Shown one piece after another: positions 1-9,533 of a DNA stretch of 64,000 bases (the first letter of the stretch is position 1; each line of letters begins with the position of its first letter). The notes below the pieces were generated by a model, which saw nothing but the letters and a program-made list of their open reading frames with translations, made no database searches and was not told where the DNA came from. The translations under genes were made by a program, and so were the position numbers. Origin of the DNA: Cellulosimicrobium cellulans (lineage in GTDB: Bacteria > Actinomycetota > Actinomycetes > Actinomycetales > Cellulomonadaceae); the NCBI RefSeq assembly GCF_007679345.1, contig NZ_VEGH01000003.1:310001-374000 (forward strand). The letters are read 5' to 3'.

Positions 1-117
1 GAGCCGGACGAGGTGCCGGTCGACCGGGGCGGCCTGGACATCCTGGCGGGCGCCGCGGTGGAGATCGGCGCCTGGGAGCCGGCGCCCGCGGACTGGACGA
101 CCGAGGGGACGGGCTAG
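1..117 (+). CDS. C-terminal end of an unidentified protein (partial)
   Basis: An open frame enters from the left edge and ends at TAG (115-117), giving 38 residues with the tail VDRGGLDILAGAAVEIGAWEP. It carries no motif I recognise. The bases fit the coding style of the neighbours, and the frame is open from the first base. The function cannot be told from this fragment. The upstream sequence would identify it. Confidence 0.5.
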   Translation, partial: EPDEVPVDRGGLDILAGAAVEIGAWEPAPADWTTEGTG

Positions 118-273
118 CTGGCACTGACCCGCGGCGCGTGCGCGCCCGCGAGGCCCGCGACGCCCGGCCCACGGGCCCCGGCCCAGCACCGCCGGGGCCC
201 GGCCCCGGTCGCCGGCGCAGCACCGCCGGACCGCCTCGCGCCGGAACCGCCCCGCGGAGCGCGTCGCCCCCGC

Positions 274-279
274 TAGCAT
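274..279 (+). promoter_or_regulatory. -10 element (TAGCAT) of a leaderless gene
   Basis: TAGCAT lies exactly 6 bases before the ATG at 286. This is the spacing expected when transcription starts on the start codon, a common arrangement in actinobacteria. No ribosome binding site fits between them, which supports both the promoter and the start choice. Confidence 0.55.
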
Positions 280-285
280 CCGCGC

Positions 286-786
286 ATGCGAGCGAGACGG
301 TGGGCCGTGCTGTCCACGACGGTGCTGGGTGCGGCGCTCCTGGGTGCCTGCGGCGCCGCGGGCGGGGGCGACGCCGGCGAGGCCGCGGGCCGTGCGGCCG
401 GCCCGGCGGCCCAGCCACCCTCGCCGGCTCCCCCGGTGGACGAGGCCGCCGACGACGCCGCCGCCTGCACGGCCTTCGGCGACGTGCTCACGATCATCGA
501 GAACGCCGACCTCGGCCTCGCGGAGGGCCGGATGGCCGCGCAGGAGCAGCGCGGCTGGTACGAGCTGGCGACGCGCGTGCTCGACCGCCTGCCGTCCGAC
601 GCCGGCACCGCGGTGCAGACCGCGGTCGGCGCGCTGCAGGCGGCCGCGCCGGCCGTCCCCGCCGGGGCGTTCGCGGAGTCGACGGGCGTGCGCTCGCCCG
701 CGTGGTCGGCGGCCGAGGTCGACCTCGCCGCCGCGTGCGAGGAGGTCGGCTCGCCGCTGGCGATCCAGGCCTTCACCGGCGGCTGA
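286..786 (+). CDS. Putative secreted lipoprotein, function unknown
   Basis: The 166-residue product starts with a basic n-region (MRARRW) and a hydrophobic core, followed by a lipobox LLGAC with the acceptor Cys near residue 22. It should be exported, lipidated and anchored outside the membrane. An Ala/Pro/Gly-rich linker (residues 23-55) precedes a mostly helical domain with two further Cys (CTAFGD near 60 and AACEEVG near 151) that could form a disulfide. No catalytic motif is visible. It stands alone: the neighbour mshC is convergent. The leaderless promoter at 274-279 supports this start. Confidence 0.7.
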   Translation: MRARRWAVLSTTVLGAALLGACGAAGGGDAGEAAGRAAGPAAQPPSPAPPVDEAADDAAACTAFGDVLTIIENADLGLAEGRMAAQEQRGWYELATRVLDRLPSDAGTAVQTAVGALQAAAPAVPAGAFAESTGVRSPAWSAAEVDLAAACEEVGSPLAIQAFTGG

Positions 787-897
787 CGCGGCCGCGCGGC
801 GTCGCACGGCGCGGACGGTCGCACGGCGCGGACGCCGACCGGGCGACCCGCCGGGCCCGGACCGCGCGGCACGGCACGGCGCGGCGCCCCGTGGACG

Positions 898-2160
898 CTA
901 GAGCCGCACGCCCAGCAGCGCGTTGACGGCGCGGGCGACGACGCCCGGCGCGCCCTCCTCGACCTCGGCCGCGGGGCCACCGGCCAGCGACGCGTCGGCC
1001 CAGGCGTCCACGGCGCGGAGCGCGCGGGGGGCGTCGAGGTCGTCGGCCAGGGCGGCCCGCACCTCGGCCAGCACCCCGGCCGACGCCGGCCCGCCGTTGC
1101 CGGACACCGCGGAGCGCCACCGGTCGAGCCGGGCCTGCGCGGCGTGCAGGACCTCGTCGGTCCACTCCCAGTCCGCCGCGTAGTGGTGGTCGAGGATGGC
1201 GAGCCGGACGGCCATCGCGTCGACCCCGTCGGCCCGCAGCTGGGACACGAGCACGAGGTTGCCGAGCGACTTGCTCATCTTCTGCCCGTGCAGCCCGACC
1301 ATGCCGGTGTGCACGTGGGTGCGGGCGCCCTCACCGGCGTCGAGCAGCCGGGCGTGCGACGTGCTCATCTCGTGGTGCGGGAACCGCAGGTCGGAGCCGC
1401 CGCCCTGGACGTCGAACGGCAGGCCGATCCCGTCGCGGGCGATGACGGCGCACTCGATGTGCCAGCCCGGGCGGCCGGGGCCGAGGCCGTTGCCGTCCCA
1501 GGACGGCTCACCGGGCCGCGCGGACCGCCAGAGCAGCGGGTCGAGGGGGTCGCGCTTGCCGGGCCGGGCCGGGTCGCCACCGCGCTCGCCGAACAGCGCG
1601 AGCATCTCCGCGCGGTCGAGCCGGGCCACCTGCCCGAACGCCGGGTCGGCGGACAGGTCGGCGTAGACGTCGCCGGCGCCCTCGCCGCTCGCGTCGGGCG
1701 CGCCGACGACGTACGCGGTGCCCGCGGCCAGCATGGCCTCGACGGCGCGCACGACGTCGGGGACGGCCTCGACGGCGCCGGTGTAGACGTCCGGCGGCAC
1801 GACACCGAGCGCCGTCATGTCCTCGAGGTACAGCGCGGTCTGGTCCGCCGCGAGCTCGCGCCAGTCGACGCCCGTGGCCTCGGCGCGCTCGAGCAGCGGG
1901 TCGTCGACGTCGGTCACGTTGGACGCGTGCCGGACGCGCTTGCCCTCGTCGAGCCACCCCCGGACGAGGAGGTCGAACGCGACGTACGTCGCCGCGTGGC
2001 CCATGTGGGTGGCGTCGTAGGGCGTGATGCCGCAGACGTACACCGTGGCGTCGGGGCCGGGGGCCGCGACGACGAGCTCGCCGGTGGAGGTGTCGCGGAC
2101 GCGGACCGGGCCTCCCTGGCCGGGGAGCTGCGGGATCTGCGGGGCGGGCCAGGTGAGCAC
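898..2160 (-). CDS. mshC: Cysteine:glucosaminyl-inositol ligase MshC (mycothiol biosynthesis)
   Basis: The 420-residue protein joins L-cysteine to glucosaminyl-myo-inositol using ATP, the third enzymatic step of mycothiol synthesis in the cytosol. It has the class I cysteinyl-tRNA synthetase fold: the HIGH-like motif is in [12 protein letters not shown] near residues 43-54, Cys and His zinc-site residues lie in YVCGIT and FPHHE, and KMSKS follows GLHGQ. It lacks the long C-terminal tRNA-binding part of CysS, and its length fits MshC (about 410-420). The GTG at 2160 was chosen because the protein begins [14 protein letters not shown] as in the family and a TACGCT box sits 7 bases upstream. It is the strongest marker here for an actinobacterium. 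Confidence 0.93.
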   Translation of the reverse strand: MLTWPAPQIPQLPGQGGPVRVRDTSTGELVVAAPGPDATVYVCGITPYDATHMGHAATYVAFDLLVRGWLDEGKRVRHASNVTDVDDPLLERAEATGVDWRELAADQTALYLEDMTALGVVPPDVYTGAVEAVPDVVRAVEAMLAAGTAYVVGAPDASGEGAGDVYADLSADPAFGQVARLDRAEMLALFGERGGDPARPGKRDPLDPLLWRSARPGEPSWDGNGLGPGRPGWHIECAVIARDGIGLPFDVQGGGSDLRFPHHEMSTSHARLLDAGEGARTHVHTGMVGLHGQKMSKSLGNLVLVSQLRADGVDAMAVRLAILDHHYAADWEWTDEVLHAAQARLDRWRSAVSGNGGPASAGVLAEVRAALADDLDAPRALRAVDAWADASLAGGPAAEVEEGAPGVVARAVNALLGVRL

Positions 2161-2167
2161 GGCGTCG

Positions 2168-2173
2168 AGCGTA
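2168..2173 (-). promoter_or_regulatory. -10 element (TACGCT) of mshC, leaderless
   Basis: On the minus strand TACGCT is followed by 7 bases and then the GTG of mshC. The spacing implies transcription starting at the start codon. It also separates mshC from the divergent transporter gene starting at 2308. Confidence 0.5.
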
Positions 2174-2307
2174 CCGGCCGCCACGGGAGCGGGGCCCGCG
2201 CGCGGCCCGGGGGTGACGGACGCCACCGCTCCCCCGTCCGGGTCGCCGGCGGGCGGTGGCGGCGCGTCGGACGCCCGGCGGGCACCCGGCCCCGGGACAA
2301 TGCCCGC

Positions 2308-3297
2308 GTGGAGAGAGCGTGGGTGCACCAGGGCGGCGGCTGGGCCGAGACGGACCCCGACGGGCTGCTGGCCCTGCTGGCGGCGCCCGAGCCGCCGGTC
2401 GCGTGGGTGCACGTCGACTCGCTCGACCTGCTGGCCGACGCGGCGCGGCAGGCGGGGGTCCCGGAGTCGGTGGTGCACCGCGCGGTCGCCGACCACGGGC
2501 CCGCCGCGCCGGGCGACCCCCGGCGGCCGCAGCTCCGCCGGCTCCCCGGCGGCGGCCGGTACCTGGTGAGCCCGACGCTGGCCTACGACGGCCGCACCCG
2601 GGACGTCACGACCGGCGTCTGGGCCGCGCTCGAGGTCGAGGGCGTCACGATCACCGCCGAGGAGGGCCCGGGCGGCCTGCTCGGCGAGGTCCGGGACCAC
2701 CTGGCGGAGGGCGACCACCTGCCGCAGGACCGCGAGAGCCACGTGTTCGCCGCGGTGCTCATGGCCCTCGTGCGGCGCGCCGGGGACGTCGAGATGGGGA
2801 TCGGCGAGGCGGTCGCCGACGTCGAGCAGCTGGTGTTCAGCCCGCAGGCCGACGACCCGGCCGAGGTGGTCTACGACCTCAAGCGCGAGATCGGCGAGGC
2901 CCGGCGGGCCCTGGTGCCGCTGCTGTCGGCCTTCCCCGACCTGGTCGCCGAGCAGGAGGACGCGCAGCGGGAGACCCGCACCATGCGCTGGCTGCGCCGG
3001 CTCGACACCGTGCTGACCAAGATCGACCGGCACCTCGACGCCCACGACGCCCTCCTGGGCGACATGCTGTCCGTCCACCTGTCCCGGGTGTCGGTCCGGC
3101 AGAACGAGGACATGCGGAAGATCTCCGCGTGGGCCGCCATCATCGCCGTGCCGACGCTGATCGCCGGGATCTACGGGATGAACTTCGACCACATGCCGGA
3201 GCTGCACTGGCTGCTCGGCTACCCGCTGTCCGTCGTGCTGATGGGGGCCGCCGCCGGCCTGCTGTTCCGGCTGTTCAAGCGGTCCGGCTGGCTGTAG
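2308..3297 (+). CDS. CorA-family divalent cation (Mg2+/Co2+) transporter
   Basis: The 329-residue protein should form a pentameric inner-membrane channel for Mg2+ and related ions. Residues 1-255 form the acidic, helical cytoplasmic funnel. The C-terminus holds the two membrane helices ([16 protein letters not shown] and [18 protein letters not shown]), with the family GMN signature (YGMNF) between them and a basic tail (FKRSGWL). Length and topology fit CorA proteins. The GTG start at 2308 follows GACAAT plus 6 bases, a weak leaderless arrangement. An alternative upstream start would run into the mshC promoter. Ion specificity cannot be read from sequence. Confidence 0.9.
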   Translation: MERAWVHQGGGWAETDPDGLLALLAAPEPPVAWVHVDSLDLLADAARQAGVPESVVHRAVADHGPAAPGDPRRPQLRRLPGGGRYLVSPTLAYDGRTRDVTTGVWAALEVEGVTITAEEGPGGLLGEVRDHLAEGDHLPQDRESHVFAAVLMALVRRAGDVEMGIGEAVADVEQLVFSPQADDPAEVVYDLKREIGEARRALVPLLSAFPDLVAEQEDAQRETRTMRWLRRLDTVLTKIDRHLDAHDALLGDMLSVHLSRVSVRQNEDMRKISAWAAIIAVPTLIAGIYGMNFDHMPELHWLLGYPLSVVLMGAAAGLLFRLFKRSGWL

Positions 3298-3313
3298 CGC
3301 GCGGACCCCGGCG

Positions 3314-4195
3314 TCAGGCCCCGGCCAGCGGGTCCAGCACCCCGGTGAGCAGCAGCAGCGCGACGACCACCGCGAGCCCGATCCGGTAGACCACGAACGG
3401 CCGGTAGGAGTACGTCGACACGATCTTCAGGAACCCGATGATCACGACGTACCCGACGACGAACGCGATGACCGTCGCGACCAGGGTGACCCCGATGCCG
3501 GGCACACCCGCCTCGCCGAACGAGCCGGCGCTCTTGCCGAGCTGGTAGAAGCCGGAGCCGAGGACGGCGGGGATCGCGAGCAGGAACGAGTACCGCGCGG
3601 CCGCCGTGCGGCTGTAGCCCATGAGCCGGCCCGCCGTGATCGTGCCGCCGGAGCGGGACACGCCCGGGACCAGCGCCATCGCCTGCGCGAGCCCGAAGTA
3701 CACCGCGTGCCGCGGCGTGAGGTCGGTCAGCTCGCGGTCGCTGCTGCTGCGCCGGTCCGCCCAGTCGAGCACCAGCGCGAACACGGTGAGCGTGAGCACG
3801 ATCAGCCACAGGTTCCGGAACGGCGCCTCGATCGCGTCCTGGAACAGCAGGCCGAGCAGCACGATCGGCACCGAGCCGAGCGCGATGAACCAGGCCATCT
3901 GCGCGTCGCGGTCCGGGGTGCCGCCAGTGGGGGCGCCCATCCGGGACCGCCAGTCGCTGCCGAGGTCCCCGCGCACCGCGCGCCACCAGTGCGCGCAGAT
4001 CCGCGCGATGTCCCGCCGGAAGTACAGCAGCACGGCCGTCTCGGTGCCGATCTGCGTGATCGCCGTGAAGGCGGCGCCCGGGTCGCCGGACCCGATGAGC
4101 TCGCCGACGATGCGCAGGTGCGCGCTCGACGACACCGGCAGGAACTCGGTCAAGCCCTGGACGAGGCCGAGGACGATCGCCTCCCACACGCTCAT
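3314..4195 (-). CDS. uppP: Undecaprenyl-diphosphatase UppP/BacA
   Basis: The 293-residue integral membrane enzyme removes a phosphate from undecaprenyl diphosphate to recycle the lipid carrier of peptidoglycan synthesis. Overexpression in this family gives bacitracin resistance. Both family active-site segments are present: [17 protein letters not shown] near residues 10-26 and PGVSRSGGT in the middle, with about eight hydrophobic segments. The ATG at 4195 is chosen because the product then starts [14 protein letters not shown] as usual; a GTG 54 bases upstream (4249) would add an unlikely Pro/Arg-rich extension. It is divergent from the aldo/keto reductase gene. Confidence 0.94.
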   Translation of the reverse strand: MSVWEAIVLGLVQGLTEFLPVSSSAHLRIVGELIGSGDPGAAFTAITQIGTETAVLLYFRRDIARICAHWWRAVRGDLGSDWRSRMGAPTGGTPDRDAQMAWFIALGSVPIVLLGLLFQDAIEAPFRNLWLIVLTLTVFALVLDWADRRSSSDRELTDLTPRHAVYFGLAQAMALVPGVSRSGGTITAGRLMGYSRTAAARYSFLLAIPAVLGSGFYQLGKSAGSFGEAGVPGIGVTLVATVIAFVVGYVVIIGFLKIVSTYSYRPFVVYRIGLAVVVALLLLTGVLDPLAGA

Positions 4196-4296
4196 GCGTC
4201 GGGGCCGATCCGGGACGGGGTGCTCAGGTGCGCTGCCACGAGGCGCCACGATAGCCGCTGGTCACCCGCGTGCCCGTGACCACCCGCGGGCACGGA

Positions 4297-4302
4297 TACC
4301 CT
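4297..4302 (+). promoter_or_regulatory. -10 element (TACCCT) of the aldo/keto reductase gene, leaderless
   Basis: TACCCT is followed by 6 bases (CACGGC) and the ATG at 4309, so transcription probably starts at the start codon. This decides between 4309 and the upstream ATG at 4270. Confidence 0.5.
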
Positions 4303-4308
4303 CACGGC

Positions 4309-5271
4309 ATGGAACAGCGCCAGCTCGGACGGACCGGCCTGCGGGTCTCGCACCTCGGACTCGGGACGCTGACCTGGAGCAGGGACACCGACGAGCACGA
4401 CGCCGCGGAGCAGCTGCGCGACTTCGCCGAGGCCGGCGGGACCCTCGTCGACACCTCCGCGTCCTACGCCGACGGCGGCGCCGAGGAGCTGCTGGGGTCG
4501 CTGCTCGGGCGGGTCGTCCCCCGCGACGAGGTCGTGCTCTGCACCAAGGCGGGGGTGCGGCGCACCCCGGACGGCGGCGTGGTCGACGCCTCGCGCGGCG
4601 CGCTGCTGGACGGGCTGGACGCCTCGCTGCGCCGGCTCGGCACCGACCACGTGGACCTGTTCCTCGTGCAGACCCCCGACCCGCGCACGCCGCTCGCCGA
4701 GACCGTGAGCGCGCTGCGGCGGGCGGTCGACTCGGGCCGCGCCCGGTACGTCGGGCTGTCCAACCACGCGGGCTGGCAGGTGGCGCGCGCCGCGACCCTC
4801 CTCGGCGAGGACCCCGGGCTGGCCGCGGTCGAGGCGGAGTACTCGCTGCTCCAGCGCGGGATCGAGCGGGAGGTGCTGCCCGCGGCGGCGGACCTCGGCG
4901 TCGGCGTGCTCGCCTGGTCGCCGCTGGGCCGCGGCGTGCTGACCGGCAAGTACCGGCGCACCGTGCCCGCCGACTCCCGCGCCGCGTCCCCGCACCTCGC
5001 GGGGTTCGTCGAGCCCTACCTCGGCTCGGTCGCCGCGGCGGTCGTCGAGGCGGTCGTGATCGCCGCGGACGGTCTCGGCCGTGCGCCGCTCGAGGTCGCC
5101 CTCGCCTGGCTGCGGGTGCGCGCTCAGGTCGCCTCGGCGGTGGTGGGCGCGCGGACGCCCGCCCAGCTCCGCGCGTCGCTCGCGGCGGAGGACGTGGAGC
5201 TGCCCGCGGAGATCCTGCGGGCCCTGGACGAGGTCAGCGCGCCCGCGACGGGGTACCCCGAGCGCCGCTGA
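4309..5271 (+). CDS. Aldo/keto reductase with Gln in place of the catalytic His
   Basis: The 320-residue protein is a soluble (beta/alpha)8-barrel NADPH-dependent oxidoreductase of the AKR superfamily. The N-terminus (LGRTGLRVSHLGLGT) is typical. Three of the four catalytic residues are visible: Asp48 (LVDTS), Tyr53 (SYADGG) and Lys80 (LCTKAG). The fourth, normally His in a strand ending QLH or LIH, is Gln121 (DLFLVQTPD). The cofactor-binding end (SAVVGARTPAQLRASL) is conserved. Substrate is unknown; the His change may alter proton transfer or bias it to certain carbonyls. It is monocistronic. Confidence 0.88.
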   Translation: MEQRQLGRTGLRVSHLGLGTLTWSRDTDEHDAAEQLRDFAEAGGTLVDTSASYADGGAEELLGSLLGRVVPRDEVVLCTKAGVRRTPDGGVVDASRGALLDGLDASLRRLGTDHVDLFLVQTPDPRTPLAETVSALRRAVDSGRARYVGLSNHAGWQVARAATLLGEDPGLAAVEAEYSLLQRGIEREVLPAAADLGVGVLAWSPLGRGVLTGKYRRTVPADSRAASPHLAGFVEPYLGSVAAAVVEAVVIAADGLGRAPLEVALAWLRVRAQVASAVVGARTPAQLRASLAAEDVELPAEILRALDEVSAPATGYPERR

Positions 5272-5319
5272 GCCGCCGCCCGCACGGGCCGGGACGCGGC
5301 ACGACGGGGGCGCGCGGCG

Positions 5320-5637
5320 TCAGCGGCTCAGCGCGCCGTCGTCCTCGTCGTCGTCCTCGTACGACTCCTCGGGCAGGTCGTCCGCGTCGTACTCGTCGTC
5401 CTGCTCGTCGTCCTCGTGCTCGTCGTCGTCCTCGTCGTCCTCGGCGAGGTAGAACGGCGTGGCCTCGCCGTGCACGGTCCCGAGCGCGTCGTCGTACACC
5501 TCGAACGCGTCCGCCAGCACGTCGTACGCGTCGTCCACGGCGGGGTCGTCCTCACCCCTCCGGGTCGACACGGCGGTGTAGTGCGCCTCGAGCGCTGCGA
5601 TGAGACGGTCCAGTGCCGCGCGCGGGTCGATAGCCAT
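5320..5637 (-). CDS. Small acidic-tailed protein, function unknown
   Basis: The 105-residue protein begins MAIDPRAALDRLIAALEAHYTAV, a helical segment rich in Ala and Leu, with a second helical stretch DDAYDVLADAFEVYDDAL. It ends in a strongly acidic tail (residues 75-100) dominated by Asp and Glu, encoded by GAC/GAG triplets that look like a simple repeat. I do not recognise a defined function. It is divergent from the DUF5703 gene at 5701. The ATG at 5637 is supported by TACGGT 6 bases upstream. Confidence 0.75.
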   Translation of the reverse strand: MAIDPRAALDRLIAALEAHYTAVSTRRGEDDPAVDDAYDVLADAFEVYDDALGTVHGEATPFYLAEDDEDDDEHEDDEQDDEYDADDLPEESYEDDDEDDGALSR

Positions 5638-5643
5638 GCGATG

Positions 5644-5649
5644 ACCGTA
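5644..5649 (-). promoter_or_regulatory. -10 element (TACGGT) of the acidic-tailed gene, leaderless
   Basis: Minus-strand TACGGT, then 6 bases, then the ATG of the 5320-5637 gene. The spacing matches the other leaderless starts in this window. Confidence 0.45.
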
Positions 5650-5700
5650 GCGCCGCACCAGGCACAATGGCACCACGACCCGATCGACAAGGCGGTGGGC

Positions 5701-5946
5701 ATGGCAGGCACGACGCGCTCGGGACGCCCGGGCGGCCCGGAGCAGGCGCGGCAGTACGAGTACCGCGTCCTCACGATCCCCCGGACGACCAGCCGCGGTG
5801 ACGCCCGCCGGCTGCTCACGGAGCAGGCGGAGTACGGCCGGTGGGAGCTGGCCCGCACCCTCCTCTACGCGGGCGGCGAGCGGAAGGTGTGGCTGCGGCG
5901 CCGGATCATCCGGGTCCGGTCCACGCTCGGCGCGCTGGACGACTGA
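5701..5946 (+). CDS. DUF5703 family protein
   Basis: The 81-residue protein has the core QYEYRVLTIPRTTSRGDARR followed by LLTEQAEYGRWELARTLLY and a basic C-terminus (KVWLRRRIIRVRS). This matches my memory of the small actinobacterial DUF5703 family, whose role is unknown. It is soluble, basic and compact, perhaps nucleic-acid or partner binding (inference). The ATG at 5701 follows an AAGG-containing stretch, a weak ribosome site. Confidence 0.7.
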   Translation: MAGTTRSGRPGGPEQARQYEYRVLTIPRTTSRGDARRLLTEQAEYGRWELARTLLYAGGERKVWLRRRIIRVRSTLGALDD

Positions 5947-6022
5947 CCCCGGGCCACGCTGGGGGCGGGCGCGCGGTGCCGCCCGGCCCGCCCGCCCCGG
6001 GCCGGCCGGGACCGGCGACCGA

Positions 6023-7372
6023 TCAGGCCTCGCGCAGCAGCCCGTCCAGCACGCGGACGCCGAACCGCAGCGAGTCCGCGGGGACGCGCTCGTCGACGCC
6101 GTGGAACAGCGCCGTGAAGTCCAGGTCGGCGGGCAGCCGGAGCGGCGCGAAGCCGTACCCGGCGATGCCGAGCCGGGCGAGCGACTTGTTGTCCGTGCCG
6201 GCCGACAGCATGTACGGCAGCACGACGGCCTCGGGGTCCTGGGCGCGCAGCACGTCGGTCATCGTGTCGACCAGCGCGCCCGTCGCCGGGACCTCCAGGC
6301 CGATGTCCAGGTGCTCGGGCTCCACGCGGACGTGCGGTCCGGCCAGCTCACGCACCTTCGCGAGCACGTCCTCGTGGTCGCCGGGCAGCGGCCGGACGTC
6401 GACGGTCGCCGTGGCACGACCCGGGATGACGTTCGTCTTGTACCCGGCGTGCAGCTGCGTCGGGTTGGCGAGCGTCCGGATCGACGACCCGACGAACCGC
6501 CGGGCCGGACCCAGCGCGCCGATCAGCCGGTCGATCGCCAGCGGGTCGTCCACGTCGAGCGGCAGCCCCGTGAGGTCGGCGACGCCCTCCAGCAGGGCGA
6601 GCACGGTCGGGGTGAGCCGGGTGTCCCACTGGTACGCGCCGATCCGGGCGATCGCGCCGGCGAGCTCGGTCACCGCGTTGTCGGGGTTCACCGCCGAGCC
6701 GTGGCCCGCGGTGCCGTCCGCGACCAGCCGGAGCCAGGCGATGCCCTTCTCGGCGGTCTGCAGCAGGTAGGCGCGCCGGCCGTGCACGTCGACGGAGAAC
6801 CCGCCGACCTCGGACACCGCCTCCGTCGCGCCCTCGAACAGGTCCGGGCGGTGGTCGACGAGGTGCCGCGCGCCGAACCTGCCGCCCGCCTCCTCGTCCG
6901 CGAACATCGCGACGACGACGTCCCGGGCCGGCCGGCGGCCGTCTCGGACCATCTGGCGGACGACCGCCAGGATCATCGCGTCCATGCCCTTCATGTCCAC
7001 GGCGCCGCGGCCCCAGACCATGCCGTCGAACTCCTCGCCGGCGAACGGGTCGACCTTCCAGTCCTTCGCCTCGGCCGGGACGACGTCGGTGTGCCCGTGC
7101 AGCACCAGCGCGGGCCGGGTGCGGTCGGCACCCTCGAGGCGCACGACGACGTTCGCGCGGCCGGGGACGGACTCGATCAGCTCGGGGGCGAGGCCGACCT
7201 CGTGCAGCAGCGTCATGACGTGCTCGGCTGCGGAGCGCTCCCCCGGGCCGGAGCCGTCGCCGTAGTTCGACGTGTCGAACCGGATGAGCTCCTGCGCGAT
7301 CCGCACGACCTCGCCCTCGGCCGCCGCGGTGTCGTGCTGGCCGGCGGACGGGGTCGCGGGTGCGTCGCTCAT
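6023..7372 (-). CDS. M20 family metallopeptidase
   Basis: The 449-residue cytosolic protein belongs to the M20/M25/M40 zinc peptidase family (ArgE, DapE, CPG2 and dipeptidase relatives). Metal and catalytic motifs are all present: GHTDVVPAE (His and Asp), WGRGAVDMKGMDAM (bridging Asp) and MFADEEAGG (catalytic Glu plus metal Glu). A dimerisation domain lies between them and a late His is seen in LFHGVDERVP. The substrate, perhaps a dipeptide or acylated amino acid, cannot be fixed. The ATG at 7372 is supported by TAGCGT (7379-7384) 6 bases upstream. It may be co-oriented with the M3 peptidase but has its own promoter. Confidence 0.92.
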   Translation of the reverse strand: MSDAPATPSAGQHDTAAAEGEVVRIAQELIRFDTSNYGDGSGPGERSAAEHVMTLLHEVGLAPELIESVPGRANVVVRLEGADRTRPALVLHGHTDVVPAEAKDWKVDPFAGEEFDGMVWGRGAVDMKGMDAMILAVVRQMVRDGRRPARDVVVAMFADEEAGGRFGARHLVDHRPDLFEGATEAVSEVGGFSVDVHGRRAYLLQTAEKGIAWLRLVADGTAGHGSAVNPDNAVTELAGAIARIGAYQWDTRLTPTVLALLEGVADLTGLPLDVDDPLAIDRLIGALGPARRFVGSSIRTLANPTQLHAGYKTNVIPGRATATVDVRPLPGDHEDVLAKVRELAGPHVRVEPEHLDIGLEVPATGALVDTMTDVLRAQDPEAVVLPYMLSAGTDNKSLARLGIAGYGFAPLRLPADLDFTALFHGVDERVPADSLRFGVRVLDGLLREA

Positions 7373-7378
7373 GCCCCC

Positions 7379-7384
7379 ACGCTA
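7379..7384 (-). promoter_or_regulatory. -10 element (TAGCGT) of the M20 peptidase gene, leaderless
   Basis: TAGCGT on the minus strand lies 6 bases before the ATG at 7372, in the gap after the M3 peptidase stop. Confidence 0.5.
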
Positions 7385-7446
7385 CCGGCCGCACGGGCAC
7401 GCCGAGGCCGGGGGTCCACGGTGGACCCCCGGCTCCGGCGGGGTGC

Positions 7447-9525
7447 TCAGGCCGAGGTCAGGCCCCGGCGGGCGAGCAGCGGGGCGATCTCCGGGTCGCG
7501 GCCGCGCAGGTCCCGGAACGCGACCATCGGATCCACCGAGCCGCCGCGCGAGAGCAACTTCACCCGGAAGGTATTGCCGTTCTCCCGGCGCAGGCCGCCG
7601 TTCTCCTCGAACCACGTCACCGTGTCGGCGTCCAGCACCTCAGACCAGATGTACGAGTAGTAGCCCGCCGAGTACCCGCCGCCGAACACGTGGTTGAAGT
7701 ACGTCGTGCGGTACCGCGGCGGCACGGGCGCGAACGCGACGCCCGCGGCCGCCAGCGCCGCCGCCTCGAACGGCTCGACCTCCGCGACGTCCGTCGGCAC
7801 GTCCTCCGGCGCCAGCCGGTACCAGGCCTGGTCGAGGAGGGCGGCGGCCAGGTACTCGGTCGTGGCGAAGCCCTCGCCGTCCTGCCGCGCCGCGATCAGG
7901 GTGTCGACCCACTCCTGCGGCATCGGCTCGCCGGTCTCGTGGTGCACGGCGTACGCCCGCAGGACCGACGGCTCCCAGGCCCACATCTCGTTGACCTGCG
8001 ACGGGTACTCCACGAAGTCCCGCGGCACCTCCGTGCCGGACTGCGACGGGTACCGCACGTCCGAGAACAGCCCGTGCAGCGCGTGCCCGAACTCGTGGAA
8101 CAGCGTGATGACCTCGTCCCAGGTCAGCAGGGTCGGCTGCCCGGCCGGGGGCTTCGGGATGTTGAGGTTGTTCACCACGACGGGCTGCTCGCCGAGCAGC
8201 GTCGACTGGTCGACGAGGTTGTTCATCCACGCGCCACCCCGCTTGGAGTCGCGCGTCCAGAAGTCGCCGAGGAACAGGCCGAGGCCGGAGCCGTCGGCGT
8301 CGGTCACCTCGAACACCCGGACGTCCGGGTGGTAGCCGACCAGGTCCGGGCGCTCGGTGAAGGTCAGGCCGTAGAGCTCGCCGGCGGCGCGGAACACGCC
8401 GTCGCGCAGCACCCGGTCGAGCTCCAGGTACGGGCGGAGCGAGGAGTCGTCGAGCGAGCGGCGCTCCTTGCGGACCTGCTCGGCGTAGTAGGCCCAGTCC
8501 CAGGGCTGCAGCGTGGCGCCCGGGACGTCGCGCTGCAGGGCGGCCTCCAGGTCGGCCGCCTCGGCGCGGGCGTTGGCGACGGCAGCGGGGGCGAGCCGGC
8601 CGAGGATGTCGGCGACCGCCTCGGGCGTCTTCGCGGTCGCGTCCTCGGCGATGTAGGCGGCGTGGTGCGGGTAGCCGATCAGGCGCGCGCGCTCGGCCCG
8701 CAGCCGCGCGAGCGCCAGCAGGGTGGCGCGGGTGTCGTGCTCGCCCCCGCGGCCGCCCCGGCGCACCGACGCCGTGTGCAGCCGCTCGCGCAGGGCCCGG
8801 TCGGCGAGCTGGGCGAGCGCCGGCTGCTGCGTCGGCAGGACCAGGTCGATGAGCCACGCGCCCTCGTGCCCCCGACGGGTGGCGGCCTCGGCGGCGGCCG
8901 CCCGGGCGTCCGCGGGCAGGCCGGCCAGCTCGGCCTCGTCGGTCACCAGGACCGCCGAGTCGTTCGTCTCCGCGAGCAGCTGCCGGCCGAACACGGTCTC
9001 GAGCCGGGTGATCTCGGCGTTCAGCTCCCGGAGCCGGGCCTGCGCGGCGTCGTCGAGCCGCACGCCCGCGCGGATGAACCGGGTGCGCTGGCGGTGCAGC
9101 AGCCAGGCGGTGTCCGGCGCCAGGTCCAGGTCGCCGGCCTCGGCCGCGGCGTGCAGCGCCTCCAGGCGCGCGAACAGCCGTCGGTCCAGGTAGATGGCGT
9201 CGCTGTGCGCGGCGAGCAGCGGCGCGATCTCCTCCTCGAGGGCCTCCAGCCCCGGCGTCGAGTCGGAGGAGGACTGGTTGAAGAACACGATGGCGGCGCG
9301 GTGCAGCAGCCGGCCGGAGCGCTCGAGCGCGTCGAGGGTGTTCTCGACGGTGGGGGCCTCGGCCGAGGCGGCGACGGCCTCCACCTCCGCCCGCTGCTCC
9401 GCCATCCCGGCGAGCAGCGCGGGGCGGAAGTGCTCCTCGCGGATCGCCGCGAAGTCGGGCAGGGCGTAGGGCAGCGGGGACGGGGCGGTGAACGGGTTGT
9501 CCGCGGCCGGCGTGGGGGTGCTCAT
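7447..9525 (-). CDS. M3 family oligopeptidase (dipeptidyl carboxypeptidase-like)
   Basis: The 692-residue zinc peptidase has the family signature [13 protein letters not shown], in which HExxH binds zinc and supplies the catalytic Glu; the third ligand Glu lies shortly after ([14 protein letters not shown]). The start [20 protein letters not shown] and the sequence [15 protein letters not shown] are typical of Dcp/OpdA-type enzymes, which cut peptides from signal-peptide or protein turnover in the cytosol. No signal peptide is present. ATG at 9525 is used; further ATGs 9 and 12 bases upstream are possible. The GNAT gene ends 8 bases upstream on the same strand. Confidence 0.92.
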   Translation of the reverse strand: MSTPTPAADNPFTAPSPLPYALPDFAAIREEHFRPALLAGMAEQRAEVEAVAASAEAPTVENTLDALERSGRLLHRAAIVFFNQSSSDSTPGLEALEEEIAPLLAAHSDAIYLDRRLFARLEALHAAAEAGDLDLAPDTAWLLHRQRTRFIRAGVRLDDAAQARLRELNAEITRLETVFGRQLLAETNDSAVLVTDEAELAGLPADARAAAAEAATRRGHEGAWLIDLVLPTQQPALAQLADRALRERLHTASVRRGGRGGEHDTRATLLALARLRAERARLIGYPHHAAYIAEDATAKTPEAVADILGRLAPAAVANARAEAADLEAALQRDVPGATLQPWDWAYYAEQVRKERRSLDDSSLRPYLELDRVLRDGVFRAAGELYGLTFTERPDLVGYHPDVRVFEVTDADGSGLGLFLGDFWTRDSKRGGAWMNNLVDQSTLLGEQPVVVNNLNIPKPPAGQPTLLTWDEVITLFHEFGHALHGLFSDVRYPSQSGTEVPRDFVEYPSQVNEMWAWEPSVLRAYAVHHETGEPMPQEWVDTLIAARQDGEGFATTEYLAAALLDQAWYRLAPEDVPTDVAEVEPFEAAALAAAGVAFAPVPPRYRTTYFNHVFGGGYSAGYYSYIWSEVLDADTVTWFEENGGLRRENGNTFRVKLLSRGGSVDPMVAFRDLRGRDPEIAPLLARRGLTSA

Positions 9526-9533
9526 GCGCCTCA

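Noticed and set aside
138-926. Long Arg/Pro-rich open frames overlapping the lipoprotein gene
   Set aside because: They are codon-position shadows of the lipoprotein in a GC-rich genome: low-complexity, with no start signal or motif.
1144-2307. Open frame upstream of the CorA gene running antisense through mshC
   Set aside because: It shares no motif with any family and is the reverse reading of mshC codons. The transporter starts at 2308.
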